This document shows, piece by piece, positions 37,933 through 47,799 of a stretch of 64,000 bases of DNA (positions are counted from its first letter, which is position 1; every line of letters begins with the position of its first letter). The DNA comes from Paracoccaceae bacterium (GTDB lineage: Bacteria; Pseudomonadota; Alphaproteobacteria; Rhodobacterales; Rhodobacteraceae). The translations under genes and the position numbers were made by a program. The notes under the pieces are model-generated. The model was not told the DNA's origin, did no database searches, and saw only the letters and a program-made list of their open reading frames with translations. The stretch lies in NCBI GenBank assembly GCA_016124615.1, contig WGNF01000016.1, positions 1 to 64,000 on the forward strand, given 5' to 3'.

Positions 37933-39708
37933 ATGACGAGGGGAATCGCCCTCATCGCCATTCTTGCCGCGCTCGCCGGCGGTGCATTCTGGTTCCGCGC
38001 GCCCTTGCGCCGACAGGTGTCGCTGTTGCGCGACCGTCTGGCCTTCCGCGCCTTCGTGCAGGCCTTGCCCGCCACCCGGCAGGCCTATGTGATGATCCCG
38101 ATGGCCGATGGCGTGCGCCTGGCGACCGATGTCTACCTGCCCAAGGGTGCCACCGGCCCCCTGCCCGCGATCCTCGTGCGGCTGCCCTATGGCAAGACCT
38201 TCTACGCCGAGGCGCGGCATTGGGTGCAGCTGTTCACCCCGCTCGGTTACGCCGTTCTGGTGCAGGACATGCGCGGCCGCTATGGCTCGGGCGGCACCTT
38301 TGCGCCCTACCCGCATGAGGCTGAGGATGGCGCGACCACGCTGGCCTGGGTCGCGGCGCAGCCCTGGTCGAACGGCAAGGCGGGCACCATCGGCTGTTCG
38401 GCGCTGGGGGAAACCCAGGTGATCCTGGCCGCCCGCCAGCCGCCGGAACTGGCCGCGATGGTCCCGATCGGCGCGGGCGGGGCAATTGGCACCGCGGCAG
38501 GCACCTACGGGTTCTTCGGCCTTTACGAGGGCGGCGTGTTCCAGCTCGCCTCCGGCTACGGCTGGTTCGCGCGCTGGGGCGGCAAGACGCCCGCGCATAT
38601 GGATACCGGCCCGATCGACTACGCCAAGGGTCTGGCGACCCTTCCGATGCGCGACGCCGTGGCCATAACCCGGCCCGACCCGACCGATTACGAGGCGCTG
38701 CTGGACGGCTTTTCCGATCCCGCCTATGGCGCGCGGGCGGGCTTCATCGCGGACAATGCGACGTTCAAGACCCCGGCGCTGATGGTCGATACCTGGTACG
38801 ATCCCAACGTCGGTTCCACCCTCGCGCTGTCGGCGCAGATGCGCCGCACGGCGCCGGATCAGCATGTGCTGATCGGCCCCGGCCTGCATTGTGAACTGAC
38901 CGATGCCTTCGCTGCGGGCCATCTTGGCGATCTGCCGGTGACCGGAACGCCGCAGCCGTTCGACGCGCTCTTCACCGCCTTCATGAACCAGCACCTGAAA
39001 GGCGCCGCGCCGCCCGCGCTGCCACCCTACCGCTTCTATGTGCTGGGCGAGGATGTCTGGCGCGACTCGCAACACTGGCCACCCGAGACGGCCACGCCCG
39101 TCATCTTCGCACTGGCGGGTGACAGCCTGACGCCGGGCGACAGCGCGGGGGCGCGCAGCTTCACCTCGGACCCCGCGAACCCGGTGCCCTCGGTCGGCGG
39201 CGCGATCTGCTGCACCGGCGATCCGGCCAACCGCGCCGGGCCGCTGGATCAGCGCGGGATCGAGGGGCGGGCGGATGTGCTGAGCTACACCACGGCGCCG
39301 CTGGCCGCCCCGCTGCGCATCGCCGGGCCGATCAGCGCGGCGCTGACCGTCACCACCGACGTGGCCGATACCGATCTGGTGCTGACCCTGACCGACGTTG
39401 CCCCCGACGGCCAATCCCTGATGATCCAGACCGGCGCGCTGCGGCTGCGCTATCGCACCGGCTACGCCACGCCGCATCTGATGACCCCCGGCACGCCCGC
39501 GACAACAACCGTCAGCCTGCGCGACATCGCCTGGCTGGTGCGGCCCGGCCATCGGTTGCGGCTGGATGTGGCGGGGTCCAGCTTTCCCCGGCTGGCGCGC
39601 AACCTGAACGGCGGCAGCGCCGATCCGCACCGCGAAACGGTGCCGCACAAGGCGCGGATCACAATCTCCGCGCCCTCGACGTTGCAGCTGTTCAGCTGGC
39701 CCGGCTAA
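37933..39708 (+). CDS. CocE/NonD-family serine hydrolase, membrane anchored
   Basis: 591-residue member of the X-Pro dipeptidyl-peptidase/cocaine esterase family. An N-terminal hydrophobic helix (about 4-22) followed by Arg-rich sequence suggests an inner-membrane anchor or uncleaved signal. The alpha/beta hydrolase domain starts YVMIPMADGVRLATDVYLP, has VQDMRGRYGSGG, and the nucleophile elbow IGCSALGE (GxSxxG). The family C-terminal jelly-roll domain (about 380-585) ends with VRPGHRLRLDVAGSSFPRLARN. It could cleave an acyl or peptide bond of the NRPS product or of a modified polysaccharide; this is inferred from position only. The start is 41 bases from the PPTase GTG and 11 bases from its alternative ATG. 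Confidence 0.85.
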   Translation: MTRGIALIAILAALAGGAFWFRAPLRRQVSLLRDRLAFRAFVQALPATRQAYVMIPMADGVRLATDVYLPKGATGPLPAILVRLPYGKTFYAEARHWVQLFTPLGYAVLVQDMRGRYGSGGTFAPYPHEAEDGATTLAWVAAQPWSNGKAGTIGCSALGETQVILAARQPPELAAMVPIGAGGAIGTAAGTYGFFGLYEGGVFQLASGYGWFARWGGKTPAHMDTGPIDYAKGLATLPMRDAVAITRPDPTDYEALLDGFSDPAYGARAGFIADNATFKTPALMVDTWYDPNVGSTLALSAQMRRTAPDQHVLIGPGLHCELTDAFAAGHLGDLPVTGTPQPFDALFTAFMNQHLKGAAPPALPPYRFYVLGEDVWRDSQHWPPETATPVIFALAGDSLTPGDSAGARSFTSDPANPVPSVGGAICCTGDPANRAGPLDQRGIEGRADVLSYTTAPLAAPLRIAGPISAALTVTTDVADTDLVLTLTDVAPDGQSLMIQTGALRLRYRTGYATPHLMTPGTPATTTVSLRDIAWLVRPGHRLRLDVAGSSFPRLARNLNGGSADPHRETVPHKARITISAPSTLQLFSWPG

Positions 39709-40882
39709 GCCAGACCGGCCCGATATCGACGCCAAGACGCGACAGGCTGGCGGCGATCCCGCGGCGAAAGGCGGTTTCGTCGAACCGGCGGGCATGGGCG
39801 ACCAGCGGGCCGGGGTCGATCCGGTCAAACCCGGCACCCTCGAACCGCTCGATCGCCTCGATCAGGCCATCGACCGATTGATCGTTGAAAAGATACCCCG
39901 TCTTGCCGTCGATCACCGTATCCAGCGCGCCGCCCCGACCGTAGGCGATCACCGGGCGGCCAGAGGCCATCGCCTCGACCGGAACGATGCCAAAGTCCTC
40001 TTCGCCCGGAAAGATCAGCGCCTTGCAGCGGGCCAGATGGTCGCGCAGCACCGGAAACGGCACCTGGCCAAGGAACGTCACGTTCGGCCCGGCATGTTCG
40101 GCCAGCGCGCGGCTGGCCTTGTCGGGCCCGCCGATCACCACCAGCCGCTTGCCCATCCGGGTGAAGGCATCCACCGCCAGATCGGGGCGCTTGTAGGGCA
40201 CCAACTCGCCTGCCCACAGGTAGAAATCACCGATCTCGGATCGTGGCACCGGCGCAAAATCGGCCACGGCCACCGGCGGGTGCACGATGTCGGAATCGCG
40301 GCGCCAGTATTTGTGGATGCGGTTCGCGACATGGGTCGAGTTCGCGGCGAAGGCATCCACCCGCGCGGCGCTGGCGCTGTCCCAGGCGCGCAGATCATGC
40401 GCAAGGCGGGGCATCAGCGTGCGCATCAGCGGGCTGGCAGAGTCGCGGTAGACTGAATACTGGTCCCACAGATAGCGCATGGGCGAGTGGCAATAGCACA
40501 GGTGCGGCGCATCCGGCGGCGGGATCACGCCCTTGGCCGGGCCGGATTCGCTGGAGATCACGAGGTCATAGCCGGTCAGATCCAGCTCTTCCAGCGCGCG
40601 CGGCATCAGCGGCAGATACTTCTGGTAGAACCGCGAGGCGAACGGCAGACGGCCCACCCGCGTCGTGCGCACGCGATGCGCGTTGATCGTCGGGCTGATC
40701 TTCCCAGGCACGTGCACATGGGTATAGATGTCGGCGTCGGGGAACATCCGGCACAGGGCTTCCAGCACCTTTTCGCCGCCCCGCATCCCCACCAGCCAGT
40801 AGTGGATCAGCGCAACGCGGCGGCCGCCGGTCTCAAGACGGCGGGGCAGCAACGGCAGCGACAGCTCAGCGCGAATAGTCAT
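39692..40882 (-). CDS. Family 4 glycosyltransferase
   Basis: 396-residue GT-B fold glycosyltransferase. The N-terminal lobe opens with VALIHYWLVGMRGGEKVLEAL and has CYCHSPMRYLWDQY. The C-terminal lobe contains LWAGELVPYKRPDL and the nucleotide-sugar box EEDFGIVPVEAMASGRPVIAYG (EX7E). The ATG at 40882 is chosen because AGGTG lies 6 bases upstream. It overlaps the Wzc gene stop by 17 bases, so it belongs to the wzy-wzc-GT operon. It resembles mannosyl/WbaZ-like transferases of EPS loci, but the donor is not predictable. Confidence 0.9.
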   Translation of the reverse strand: MTIRAELSLPLLPRRLETGGRRVALIHYWLVGMRGGEKVLEALCRMFPDADIYTHVHVPGKISPTINAHRVRTTRVGRLPFASRFYQKYLPLMPRALEELDLTGYDLVISSESGPAKGVIPPPDAPHLCYCHSPMRYLWDQYSVYRDSASPLMRTLMPRLAHDLRAWDSASAARVDAFAANSTHVANRIHKYWRRDSDIVHPPVAVADFAPVPRSEIGDFYLWAGELVPYKRPDLAVDAFTRMGKRLVVIGGPDKASRALAEHAGPNVTFLGQVPFPVLRDHLARCKALIFPGEEDFGIVPVEAMASGRPVIAYGRGGALDTVIDGKTGYLFNDQSVDGLIEAIERFEGAGFDRIDPGPLVAHARRFDETAFRRGIAASLSRLGVDIGPVWLSRAS

Positions 40883-43064
40883 AATCACCTGCATACACAT
40901 CGGCGCCGGTCTTGGGATCGACGAGGGTCAGCACAAGACCGCTGACCGGCACGCCCGCCTCGGCGAACTGGGACAAACCCTTGGCCACGCCCTGACGCTC
41001 GGTGGAGCGCCAGCGGACAAGGTAGAGACTTTCATCAACGGCCTGGGCCAGCACCAGCGCGTCGGCAACCGCCAGCGACGCGGGGGCATCGACCAGAACG
41101 AGGTCGTAGGCCTGCTTCAACGAGTTCATCATCGGCTCCAGCCAGCCGACCGACAGCTCATCCGCGGCGTCGGGGCGCGGTCGGCTGGCGGCCAGCACGT
41201 CAAAGCCAAGCTTTTCGTCGTGCAGGATCGCTTCGCTCAGCGAACAGGTGTTCGCAATGAAATCGGCAAAGTCGGTCTGCATCCGCCAGCCAAAGGTCTG
41301 GCTGAGCGTTGATCGGCGCAAATCGCCATCGACCACCAGCACCCGCCTGCCCGCCAGCGCCGCCATGCGGGCCAGCGCCAGCGTCGTCGTGGTCTTGCCC
41401 TCGCCCGGCACCGACGAGGCGATCAGCACCGACCGAGCCATCGCGCGCCCGTCCTTTACCATAAGCGCGGTGCGGAGGTGGCGGATACGTTCAGCGTAAA
41501 GGCCATAGGGGCGTTTCGACAGTTCGCTCCACGCGCCAAGCGGCGAATTCCAGCCGCCATCGGGGATCGAGGCGAGAACCGGCAGCCCGGTTTCCTGCTC
41601 AAGTTCCGCGGCACGGGCGTAGGTCGCCGAGGTCATTTCCTGAAAAAAGACGACACCGAAGCCCAGCACCAACCCGACCATGCCGCCGATCGCTGCCATC
41701 AGCATCGTGCGGGGCGAGGAAGGCACGCTGGAAACCGTCGCCCGCTCGATCAGACGCGAGTCCGGCTGCTGCATCTGCTGCTCGGTCCGGGTCTCGTTCA
41801 ACCGCGACAGCAGGTCGTCATAGCCCTTGCGGGCTGAATCGGCGATGCGTTCCAGCTGGCGCAGCCCGATCGTGCTTTGCGACAGGTCGACGACGCGGGC
41901 CTCCATCTGCGCGATGCTGGCCTGCATCGTGTCTTCGCGCAGCTTGGCGGTGGCCAGATCGCTTTTCTTCTGGCCGACGATCTTCTGCACCTCTGACGCG
42001 ATATCGCCCTGCACGCCCTTGATCTCGGTCGCAAGGCGGACGCGTTCGGGGTGCGTCGGCCCATAGTTCGCGGCCCAGACGGCATCCTGCCGCTGCAGGT
42101 CCATCAGCTGCGCGTTGAGGGCATCCAGCGCCGGCGACGACACGATCTGGCTGACCGCCGCCATGCCGCCCTTGGCGATCACATCCTGCAGCCGGTTGTA
42201 GGCAGCTTCCGCGGTGATCCGGTCGGCGCGCGCCAGCACCAGCTGGCCGTTCAGCTGGCCAAGCTGCTGCGTCGCCGCATCAAGCGTGCCGCCATCGGCC
42301 ATCAGATGCGCGGCGCGATACTGGTCGACCGCCGCATCGGATTGCTCGACCTCGCTCCGGGTCTCGGCCAGCCGGTCCTGCAGCCATTTCGTGGCCTCGC
42401 CCGCGGTATCGCGGCGGCCCTGAACCTGGCTCAGGATGAATTCATTGGCCAGCGCGTTGGCGATCTTCGCGGCCAGCAGCCGGTCCGGGTTCGCCACGGC
42501 GATGTCGATCACGTTCGATTGCAATTCCCGCGTGACGGTCAGGTTCTTGGTGATTTCCCAGGTCAGGCGTTCCTTCTTGGCCTCTTCCGGCGTCAGCAGG
42601 CTGACCCCCTTCGGCCCCGCGGGAATCAGCGACTTGACCGCCCCGATCACCCGGTCGATCAGCGAGGGCGGCCGGTTCGCCGGGTCCATCGCGTTCAGAT
42701 TGTCCAGGCCGATCTCGTCGATCGCCTTGCCGATCAGCACGTTCGACGTGATCACCGAAACGACGCTGTTCACCGCCTGATCGTTGACCGCGAGATCCTG
42801 CACCACCTGCTGCGAACTGGCGACCTGCGGCACCCGCGCCTCGATCATGATCTTCGACACGGCGCCGTATTTCGGCGTCATCAGCATTGCGACCAGAAGC
42901 GCCAGCGCCAGCCCTATGCCCATGCCGCCGAAGACGATCCGCCGCTTGCGCCAGATCAGCGCAAAGAGGTCGCGCACGTCGACGCGGTCAGGCGCATCGG
43001 CGGGCCGCAGTCGGCGGCGTGCGGCCACCGCTGCTGTCTCGAAAGGCAGCAACCTGCTGTTCAT
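40866..43064 (-). CDS. Wzc-type polysaccharide co-polymerase / BY-kinase
   Basis: 732-residue inner-membrane protein controlling polymerisation and export of the polysaccharide. An N-terminal Wzz domain has a first membrane helix (FGGMGIGLALALLVAMLM) and a long periplasmic coiled-coil region. A second helix near 480-500 (AAIGGMVGLVLGFGVVFF) follows. The cytosolic tyrosine kinase shows Walker A SSVPGEGKTTTT, Walker A' VLVVDGDLRR and Walker B LVLVDAPAS. The C-terminal tail has three tyrosines (VYAGDYDYSR), a reduced autophosphorylation cluster. The ATG at 43064 is preceded by GAGAG. It is followed by the overlapping GT4 gene. Confidence 0.93.
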   Translation of the reverse strand: MNSRLLPFETAAVAARRRLRPADAPDRVDVRDLFALIWRKRRIVFGGMGIGLALALLVAMLMTPKYGAVSKIMIEARVPQVASSQQVVQDLAVNDQAVNSVVSVITSNVLIGKAIDEIGLDNLNAMDPANRPPSLIDRVIGAVKSLIPAGPKGVSLLTPEEAKKERLTWEITKNLTVTRELQSNVIDIAVANPDRLLAAKIANALANEFILSQVQGRRDTAGEATKWLQDRLAETRSEVEQSDAAVDQYRAAHLMADGGTLDAATQQLGQLNGQLVLARADRITAEAAYNRLQDVIAKGGMAAVSQIVSSPALDALNAQLMDLQRQDAVWAANYGPTHPERVRLATEIKGVQGDIASEVQKIVGQKKSDLATAKLREDTMQASIAQMEARVVDLSQSTIGLRQLERIADSARKGYDDLLSRLNETRTEQQMQQPDSRLIERATVSSVPSSPRTMLMAAIGGMVGLVLGFGVVFFQEMTSATYARAAELEQETGLPVLASIPDGGWNSPLGAWSELSKRPYGLYAERIRHLRTALMVKDGRAMARSVLIASSVPGEGKTTTTLALARMAALAGRRVLVVDGDLRRSTLSQTFGWRMQTDFADFIANTCSLSEAILHDEKLGFDVLAASRPRPDAADELSVGWLEPMMNSLKQAYDLVLVDAPASLAVADALVLAQAVDESLYLVRWRSTERQGVAKGLSQFAEAGVPVSGLVLTLVDPKTGADVYAGDYDYSR

Positions 43065-43187
43065 GACGTCTCTCATTCGGGAGTATTGCCCCCGCGGCGC
43101 TACTGAACGACGCCTCATCCCGATCCGGTGCCCCTGCCGGTCGGCGAAACCCCGCCCCAGGCAGCAACTTGGGCAGAAGCATGGCAA

Positions 43188-43225
43188 GGGTCAAACTTAT
43201 GCTTGTCAGACAGTTACTTTGACCC
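43188..43225. promoter_or_regulatory. Inverted repeat upstream of the wzc gene
   Basis: Arms GGGTCAAA (43188-43195) and TTTGACCC (43218-43225) are separated by 22 bases, a centre-to-centre distance of 30 bases or about three helical turns. It lies in the 194-base gap between the Wzy-like gene stop and the wzc start. A dimeric or looping regulator site is possible. As a hairpin the loop would be large and no T-run follows, so a terminator is less likely. Confidence 0.35.
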
Positions 43226-43258
43226 AAAGCCCGTCACAATCGGTCCGCAACGATCCGA

Positions 43259-44680
43259 TTACAGCGCGCTGCGGAACCAATCCATCGGCCGCGTCGGCGC
43301 CAGTGATTCGACCACGGCGCCGCGCGAAAGACCAACGGCAAGCCCGGCCATCGCGAAGAAGATGATGCCCAGATCGGGGGTGGGTTGCGTCAGCATCGCC
43401 GAGATGAACATCGCCAGACACCCGGCCTGCAACCCCGCAATCGCAGCCGCGCGGTCACGATCGTCACGCGGGGCCGGGGCGCCAAGCATGGTGCCGAGGA
43501 ATGCAAGGTAAAGCCCGGTGCCGATCACCCCGATGCTGCCAAGGCAGGCCAGCAGCCAGTTCGACGCGCGCATGCTGCCCAGCCCCGCACCCATCAGCGC
43601 GGTATCGGTGAAGTTCTGGAACGCCCGCACATTCCAGCTCATCCGTTCGATCCCCGAGGCGGTATCAAGCTTGTCGAACAGGGCCCGGTCCAGGAACGCC
43701 TTCACGCTGTCGGTCAGGGCATAGCCCGCCCCTACCGCCAGCACCGCCAGCCAGGCACCGACCGCGCCCCAGATCACCAGCGCCAGCATCCGCCGTTCGA
43801 CGCTGCGGCCAAGATCGCGCGCCACGGCGATTGCCGCGAGGGTGACAAGAAACACCGCCATCGAGACATAGGCCGAGGATGAGGTGGACCGCAGCAGAAC
43901 CAGCGCCGTCATCGCCAACGCCCAACCCGCCAGCCGCGACGGCGTCGCCCGTATCCAGTAGACCAACCAGAAACCGAACATACCCAGCGTGTAATAGCCA
44001 AACGACGAGGCCTCGGAAAAGCCGCCGATCATCCGCTTCAGCCCCGCCATCGCGACATCGGCGAGGATGGCATAGTTCGCGGTGCGGATCGGCTCCATCA
44101 GGATGCCCGCCCCCACCATCCCGGTGATCACGTCCAGCCAGCCCAGCGCGACGTTCACGAAGGCCGCCACCGCCATCGCCCGCACCACCGTCGGCGTGTC
44201 GGGCGCTTCGCGAAACACCGTGGCCAGCGTGAAGAAGGTGAAGCCGTCCAGCAGGATGCGGAACAGTTGCGTCAGGTTGCCCGTGGTCGCATGCAGCCCG
44301 ACAGAGATGATGCCGCTGGTGTTGGCGCTGCGGTCGATCCCGAACACCTCGGTCTGCCCGGCGAAGAGGCGCGGAAACAGGATCGCCGAGACCGCCGAGA
44401 ACAGGATCAGCAGGATCAGGTAGAACCCCGGCTGAAACGGCCGCATCGTGCCCAGCAGCCGCGAGGTGGAATAGGGCTCCAGCCACAGCATCGTGAAAGC
44501 CGCCATCGCCGCAAGGTCGGTGACCATGATCGAGGCGCCGCCCGCCGCAGGCAGGTTGAATGCCGCCGCCACCCCGAAGGGCGTCGTGGCCATGAACACC
44601 CACAACCCGCGAAACGGCCCCTTCATCGCCAGGGCGATGATGACCAGAAACGCCAACGGGGTGCTGAGGACGACTTGCAT
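43259..44680 (-). CDS. O-antigen polymerase/ligase-like membrane protein (Wzy-type)
   Basis: 473-residue polytopic membrane protein with about 11-12 hydrophobic segments, a long central non-membrane loop and the IGGFSEASSFGYYTLGMFG stretch typical of EPS Wzy/ligase-like proteins. A second hydrophilic loop has SGIERMSWNVRAFQNF and GAGLGSMRASNW, again common in the family. It is the probable polymerase that joins repeat units in the periplasm. It precedes wzc on the same strand with a 194-base gap, and is divergent from the glycosidase-like gene. Confidence 0.85.
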   Translation of the reverse strand: MQVVLSTPLAFLVIIALAMKGPFRGLWVFMATTPFGVAAAFNLPAAGGASIMVTDLAAMAAFTMLWLEPYSTSRLLGTMRPFQPGFYLILLILFSAVSAILFPRLFAGQTEVFGIDRSANTSGIISVGLHATTGNLTQLFRILLDGFTFFTLATVFREAPDTPTVVRAMAVAAFVNVALGWLDVITGMVGAGILMEPIRTANYAILADVAMAGLKRMIGGFSEASSFGYYTLGMFGFWLVYWIRATPSRLAGWALAMTALVLLRSTSSSAYVSMAVFLVTLAAIAVARDLGRSVERRMLALVIWGAVGAWLAVLAVGAGYALTDSVKAFLDRALFDKLDTASGIERMSWNVRAFQNFTDTALMGAGLGSMRASNWLLACLGSIGVIGTGLYLAFLGTMLGAPAPRDDRDRAAAIAGLQAGCLAMFISAMLTQPTPDLGIIFFAMAGLAVGLSRGAVVESLAPTRPMDWFRSAL

Positions 44681-44795
44681 GAGGCTCGCGGATCAGGGAC
44701 GGCAGCGCAGCATAGCCGCCACGGCGGGAAAAACGACAGGCGGCGGTGGGAAAAACTGAATACGATGCAGCGAAACGATGCCCGGAGCCGCCGCC

Positions 44796-46466
44796 ATGCC
44801 CGCCCGCCTAGTCTGCACCCTCGCCATGCTGGTCGCGCTGCCCGCCGCGGCACGCGATCTGCGCGGCCCGGAACTGGGTGCGGCTTCCAACTTCGGGCAG
44901 CACTGGTCGGCGCAGATCTTCGCCGCCGCGCAGGCGCTGGGGGTGCGCAACTTCCGCGACGCGGTCTATTGGGACGAGGTTGAACAGCCCGGCGGCCGGT
45001 TCGCCTTTACCACGATGTCCACGACCTACCCCGCCCTGATCGCCGCCGCCGATGACACGATGAGCCTGACGGTGAACAACGGCCACCCCGCCTATGATGG
45101 CGGCGTGACGCCTTACACCTCCGCAGGCATCGCCGCCTTCGCCCGCGACGCGGCCGAAACCGTGAAGCGGTTCCCCGCCATTACCGCCGTCGAGGTCGGA
45201 AACGAGATCAACAGCGCCAACTTCGTCACCGGCCCGCTGAAAGCCGCGCCGCTGGATCAGCGCGCGCTCGACTACCTCGCCATCCTGCGGGCGGTGCAGG
45301 ATGCCGTGAAGGCGGTGAATCCGCGGGTGCGCATTCTGGGCGGTGGCGTGCATTCGATCCCGGTCGGCTACCTCGCGCCGATGTTCGCGGCCGGGGCGGC
45401 CAGCGCGATGGACGCGCTGGCGCTGCACACCTACACCACACCAGCCGAGCAACTGGTGCGCCAGATCGCCGTCTTCCGTCCGCTTCCGGGGGCCGCCGAT
45501 CTGCCGCTTGACGTCACCGAATTCGGCGAACCCGATCCCGCGAAGGCGCCGGGCCTCCTGCTGCGCAACTACTGCCAGATGGCGCTGGCCGGGGTTGGGC
45601 GCGCGGTGTGGTATCCGCTGAACCCGCGCGGCGACGGGCTGACGCCGCTGATCGACGCCGCAGGGAAGGCGACCGCCACGGGCCGCGGCTTCCAACAGAT
45701 CGCCGGCCTGATGGAACGGCAACCGGTCGCCAACGCCGCGCCCGATCCGTTCACCTACGCCTGCCTCTTCGGGACCCGCACGCTGGTGATCTGGGGCGCC
45801 CCCCGCGCCCTGCACCTGACACGCGCCGACCTGCGCGCGACCGACCCGGCCGGGGCGGCTCTGGACCCCGCGTCGCTGACCTTGTCGGAAACCGATCCGA
45901 TCACCATCACCGGCAGCGGACCGCTGGCGCTCGGCACCGACGTGACGCTGGCACCGCAGATGGTCATCGCCGACAGCTACGACCAGTTCGCCTATCCCGG
46001 CATCCCGGACCAGCCCGCCGACCCCTTCACCCGCGTCGCGGTCGAGGGCGACCAGGTGCTGCCCTTGGAAACCCACGGCGGGCAGGACCGGCAAGGGGCG
46101 CCGTGGACGCCCTACCTCGGCGTGCCTGGCACCACTTTCGCCCGGCTGACGGCGGATGTGCTGCTGCCCGGCACCCATGCCGACCGGCAGGTTGTGATCG
46201 TCCACCGTTTCACCGCCCCCGCCGACATGACGGTGATCGCCGAATCTCGGCTGGCCCCCGCCAGCCACAGCGAAGACGGCATCCGGTTCGATCTGACGCT
46301 GAACGGCGCACCGCTGGATGGGGCGGTGCTGACCACGCCCGGCGACCGCACCACCCCGCCGCTGCATCTGAAGGCGGGCGACGTGCTGGCCTTCGCTGTC
46401 GGCCCCAACATCAGCCCCACCGGCGACGCGACCGATTACCGTTTTACGCTGCGCCGGGCCGAATGA
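44796..46466 (+). CDS. Secreted glycoside hydrolase-like protein
   Basis: 556-residue protein with a signal peptide (MPARLVCTLAMLVALPAAARD) and an N-terminal TIM-barrel region. ITAVEVGNEINSANF carries the Asn-Glu acid/base pair typical of clan GH-A, and LPLDVTEFGEPDP carries a Glu in the nucleophile position. This fits a GH39/GH5-like glycosidase. The C-terminal third (about 360-556) looks like beta-sandwich modules. ATG 44796 is favoured over 44778 because GGAG lies 8 bases upstream. It probably trims or cleaves the exopolysaccharide made by the surrounding genes. The exact GH family is not certain. Confidence 0.78.
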   Translation: MPARLVCTLAMLVALPAAARDLRGPELGAASNFGQHWSAQIFAAAQALGVRNFRDAVYWDEVEQPGGRFAFTTMSTTYPALIAAADDTMSLTVNNGHPAYDGGVTPYTSAGIAAFARDAAETVKRFPAITAVEVGNEINSANFVTGPLKAAPLDQRALDYLAILRAVQDAVKAVNPRVRILGGGVHSIPVGYLAPMFAAGAASAMDALALHTYTTPAEQLVRQIAVFRPLPGAADLPLDVTEFGEPDPAKAPGLLLRNYCQMALAGVGRAVWYPLNPRGDGLTPLIDAAGKATATGRGFQQIAGLMERQPVANAAPDPFTYACLFGTRTLVIWGAPRALHLTRADLRATDPAGAALDPASLTLSETDPITITGSGPLALGTDVTLAPQMVIADSYDQFAYPGIPDQPADPFTRVAVEGDQVLPLETHGGQDRQGAPWTPYLGVPGTTFARLTADVLLPGTHADRQVVIVHRFTAPADMTVIAESRLAPASHSEDGIRFDLTLNGAPLDGAVLTTPGDRTTPPLHLKAGDVLAFAVGPNISPTGDATDYRFTLRRAE

Positions 46467-47629
46467 ACGGCGGCGGCTATCGCCGCCTCGGTCTCGGCCA
46501 GCACGCTGGCGTGGCGTTCCGGGTCGGGGCGGGCCTTCAGCGCCCGGTCCAGCCGATCCGCCATCGCATCGACGGAAACCCCGTCGCCGCCGGCAAAGGC
46601 GGCCTCGGCCCCGACCGAGGCGAAAAAGCTTTCCACCTTCCGATCCCAGCCAAGGCCAACCACCGGCAGGCCATAGGACCAGGCCACGATGCAGGCATGC
46701 AGCCGATGCGCCACCACCGCCTTCATCGCCGCGATGGTCAGCGCCAGATCGCGCGGTGTCGCCGGTGGCGGCGCCAGCGAGACGGCACCGGTCAGCACCA
46801 TCGCCGCCACCCCCGGATCGGCGATCACCGCATCCAGCGCGGCGCGATCCTCTTCGGCGCCGTTGCAGAACAGCGTGACCTTGTGACCGGCGTCGGCAAG
46901 CGCCCGCGCCAGTTCGCGAAAGAAGCCAAGGCCGCCCTCGCCCGCCCCGGCCACCGCCGAATCCGCGTGATAGCGCAGGATCGTCGGATCAGTGACGCAT
47001 AGCCCGACGCGGCCGGTCTTTTTCGGCGCCGGGCCATAGCACGCCGCCGCCAGCAGGCCGGGGTCGCGCGTCAACACCGGCACCGGGCCACGCCCGCCGG
47101 TTTCCGCCAGCCATGCATTCCACGAGAGTTCGTCGCGCAGCCCGACCTGCCGTAGATCGGCCGCGATCACCTGCGCCAGCAGCACCCGCCCCTCGGCCGA
47201 CCAGCCGCCCTGCACGCCAACGGCATGGATCGCCAGCGGCACGCCCGCCGCGCGCACCACCTTGGCCGCCCGCGCGATCTTCAACGGAAAATTCAGATCG
47301 GCATCGGCAAAGATCTGGCCGCCACCGAGGATGACGACCTTTGCCCCGCGCACCGCCTTGGCCCAGTCAGGCTCCACCCGGTCGAGCATCCGGCCCAGCC
47401 GCCAGCGCACGATCCGGCGCCGCAGCGGGCCGGGCAGCACCGCCATCACCTTCAGGGCCAGCGCGCGGTTGCGCACCAGAACCTGCCCAAAGCCGGTACG
47501 GCCCGACAGATCCACCATCTCGACCATGGCGCCGGGCACCGTCTTGCGCACGGCATGGGCAAGGCATTCCGCAATGATGCCGTCGCCCACATTCGGGCTG
47601 TAGCGCAATCCGAACTGCACCACCTTCAT
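46436..47629 (-). CDS. Polysaccharide pyruvyl transferase family protein
   Basis: 397-residue protein of the PS_pyruv_trans family, which attaches ketal-linked pyruvate from PEP to sugars of exopolysaccharides. The N-terminus MKVVQFGLRYSPNVGDGIIAE and the glycine-rich VILGGGQIFADADLNFP are family landmarks, as is the C-terminal VVAHRLHACIVAWSYGLPVVGLGWDRKV. The ATG at 47629 is preceded by GGAGG at 8 bases; the 12 extra codons upstream are unconserved. Its 3' end overlaps the convergent glycosidase gene by 31 bases. It implies an acidic, pyruvylated polymer. Confidence 0.87.
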   Translation of the reverse strand: MKVVQFGLRYSPNVGDGIIAECLAHAVRKTVPGAMVEMVDLSGRTGFGQVLVRNRALALKVMAVLPGPLRRRIVRWRLGRMLDRVEPDWAKAVRGAKVVILGGGQIFADADLNFPLKIARAAKVVRAAGVPLAIHAVGVQGGWSAEGRVLLAQVIAADLRQVGLRDELSWNAWLAETGGRGPVPVLTRDPGLLAAACYGPAPKKTGRVGLCVTDPTILRYHADSAVAGAGEGGLGFFRELARALADAGHKVTLFCNGAEEDRAALDAVIADPGVAAMVLTGAVSLAPPPATPRDLALTIAAMKAVVAHRLHACIVAWSYGLPVVGLGWDRKVESFFASVGAEAAFAGGDGVSVDAMADRLDRALKARPDPERHASVLAETEAAIAAAVHSARRSVKR

Positions 47630-47799
47630 CGCCACACCTCCACCATCACGGCCCTGCCTTAGCACGGGGGGCGGGCGCGGTTCTGCCCGCTTTGCGCGCC
47701 GCGCGCTGCGTTTTGGTTGACAATGCTGCGCCGCGTCACAATTTCACCCGGATTCCCGGCTAATCGCCGCGCGGATAGCCCTGCCAGCCGGACCCGTCG

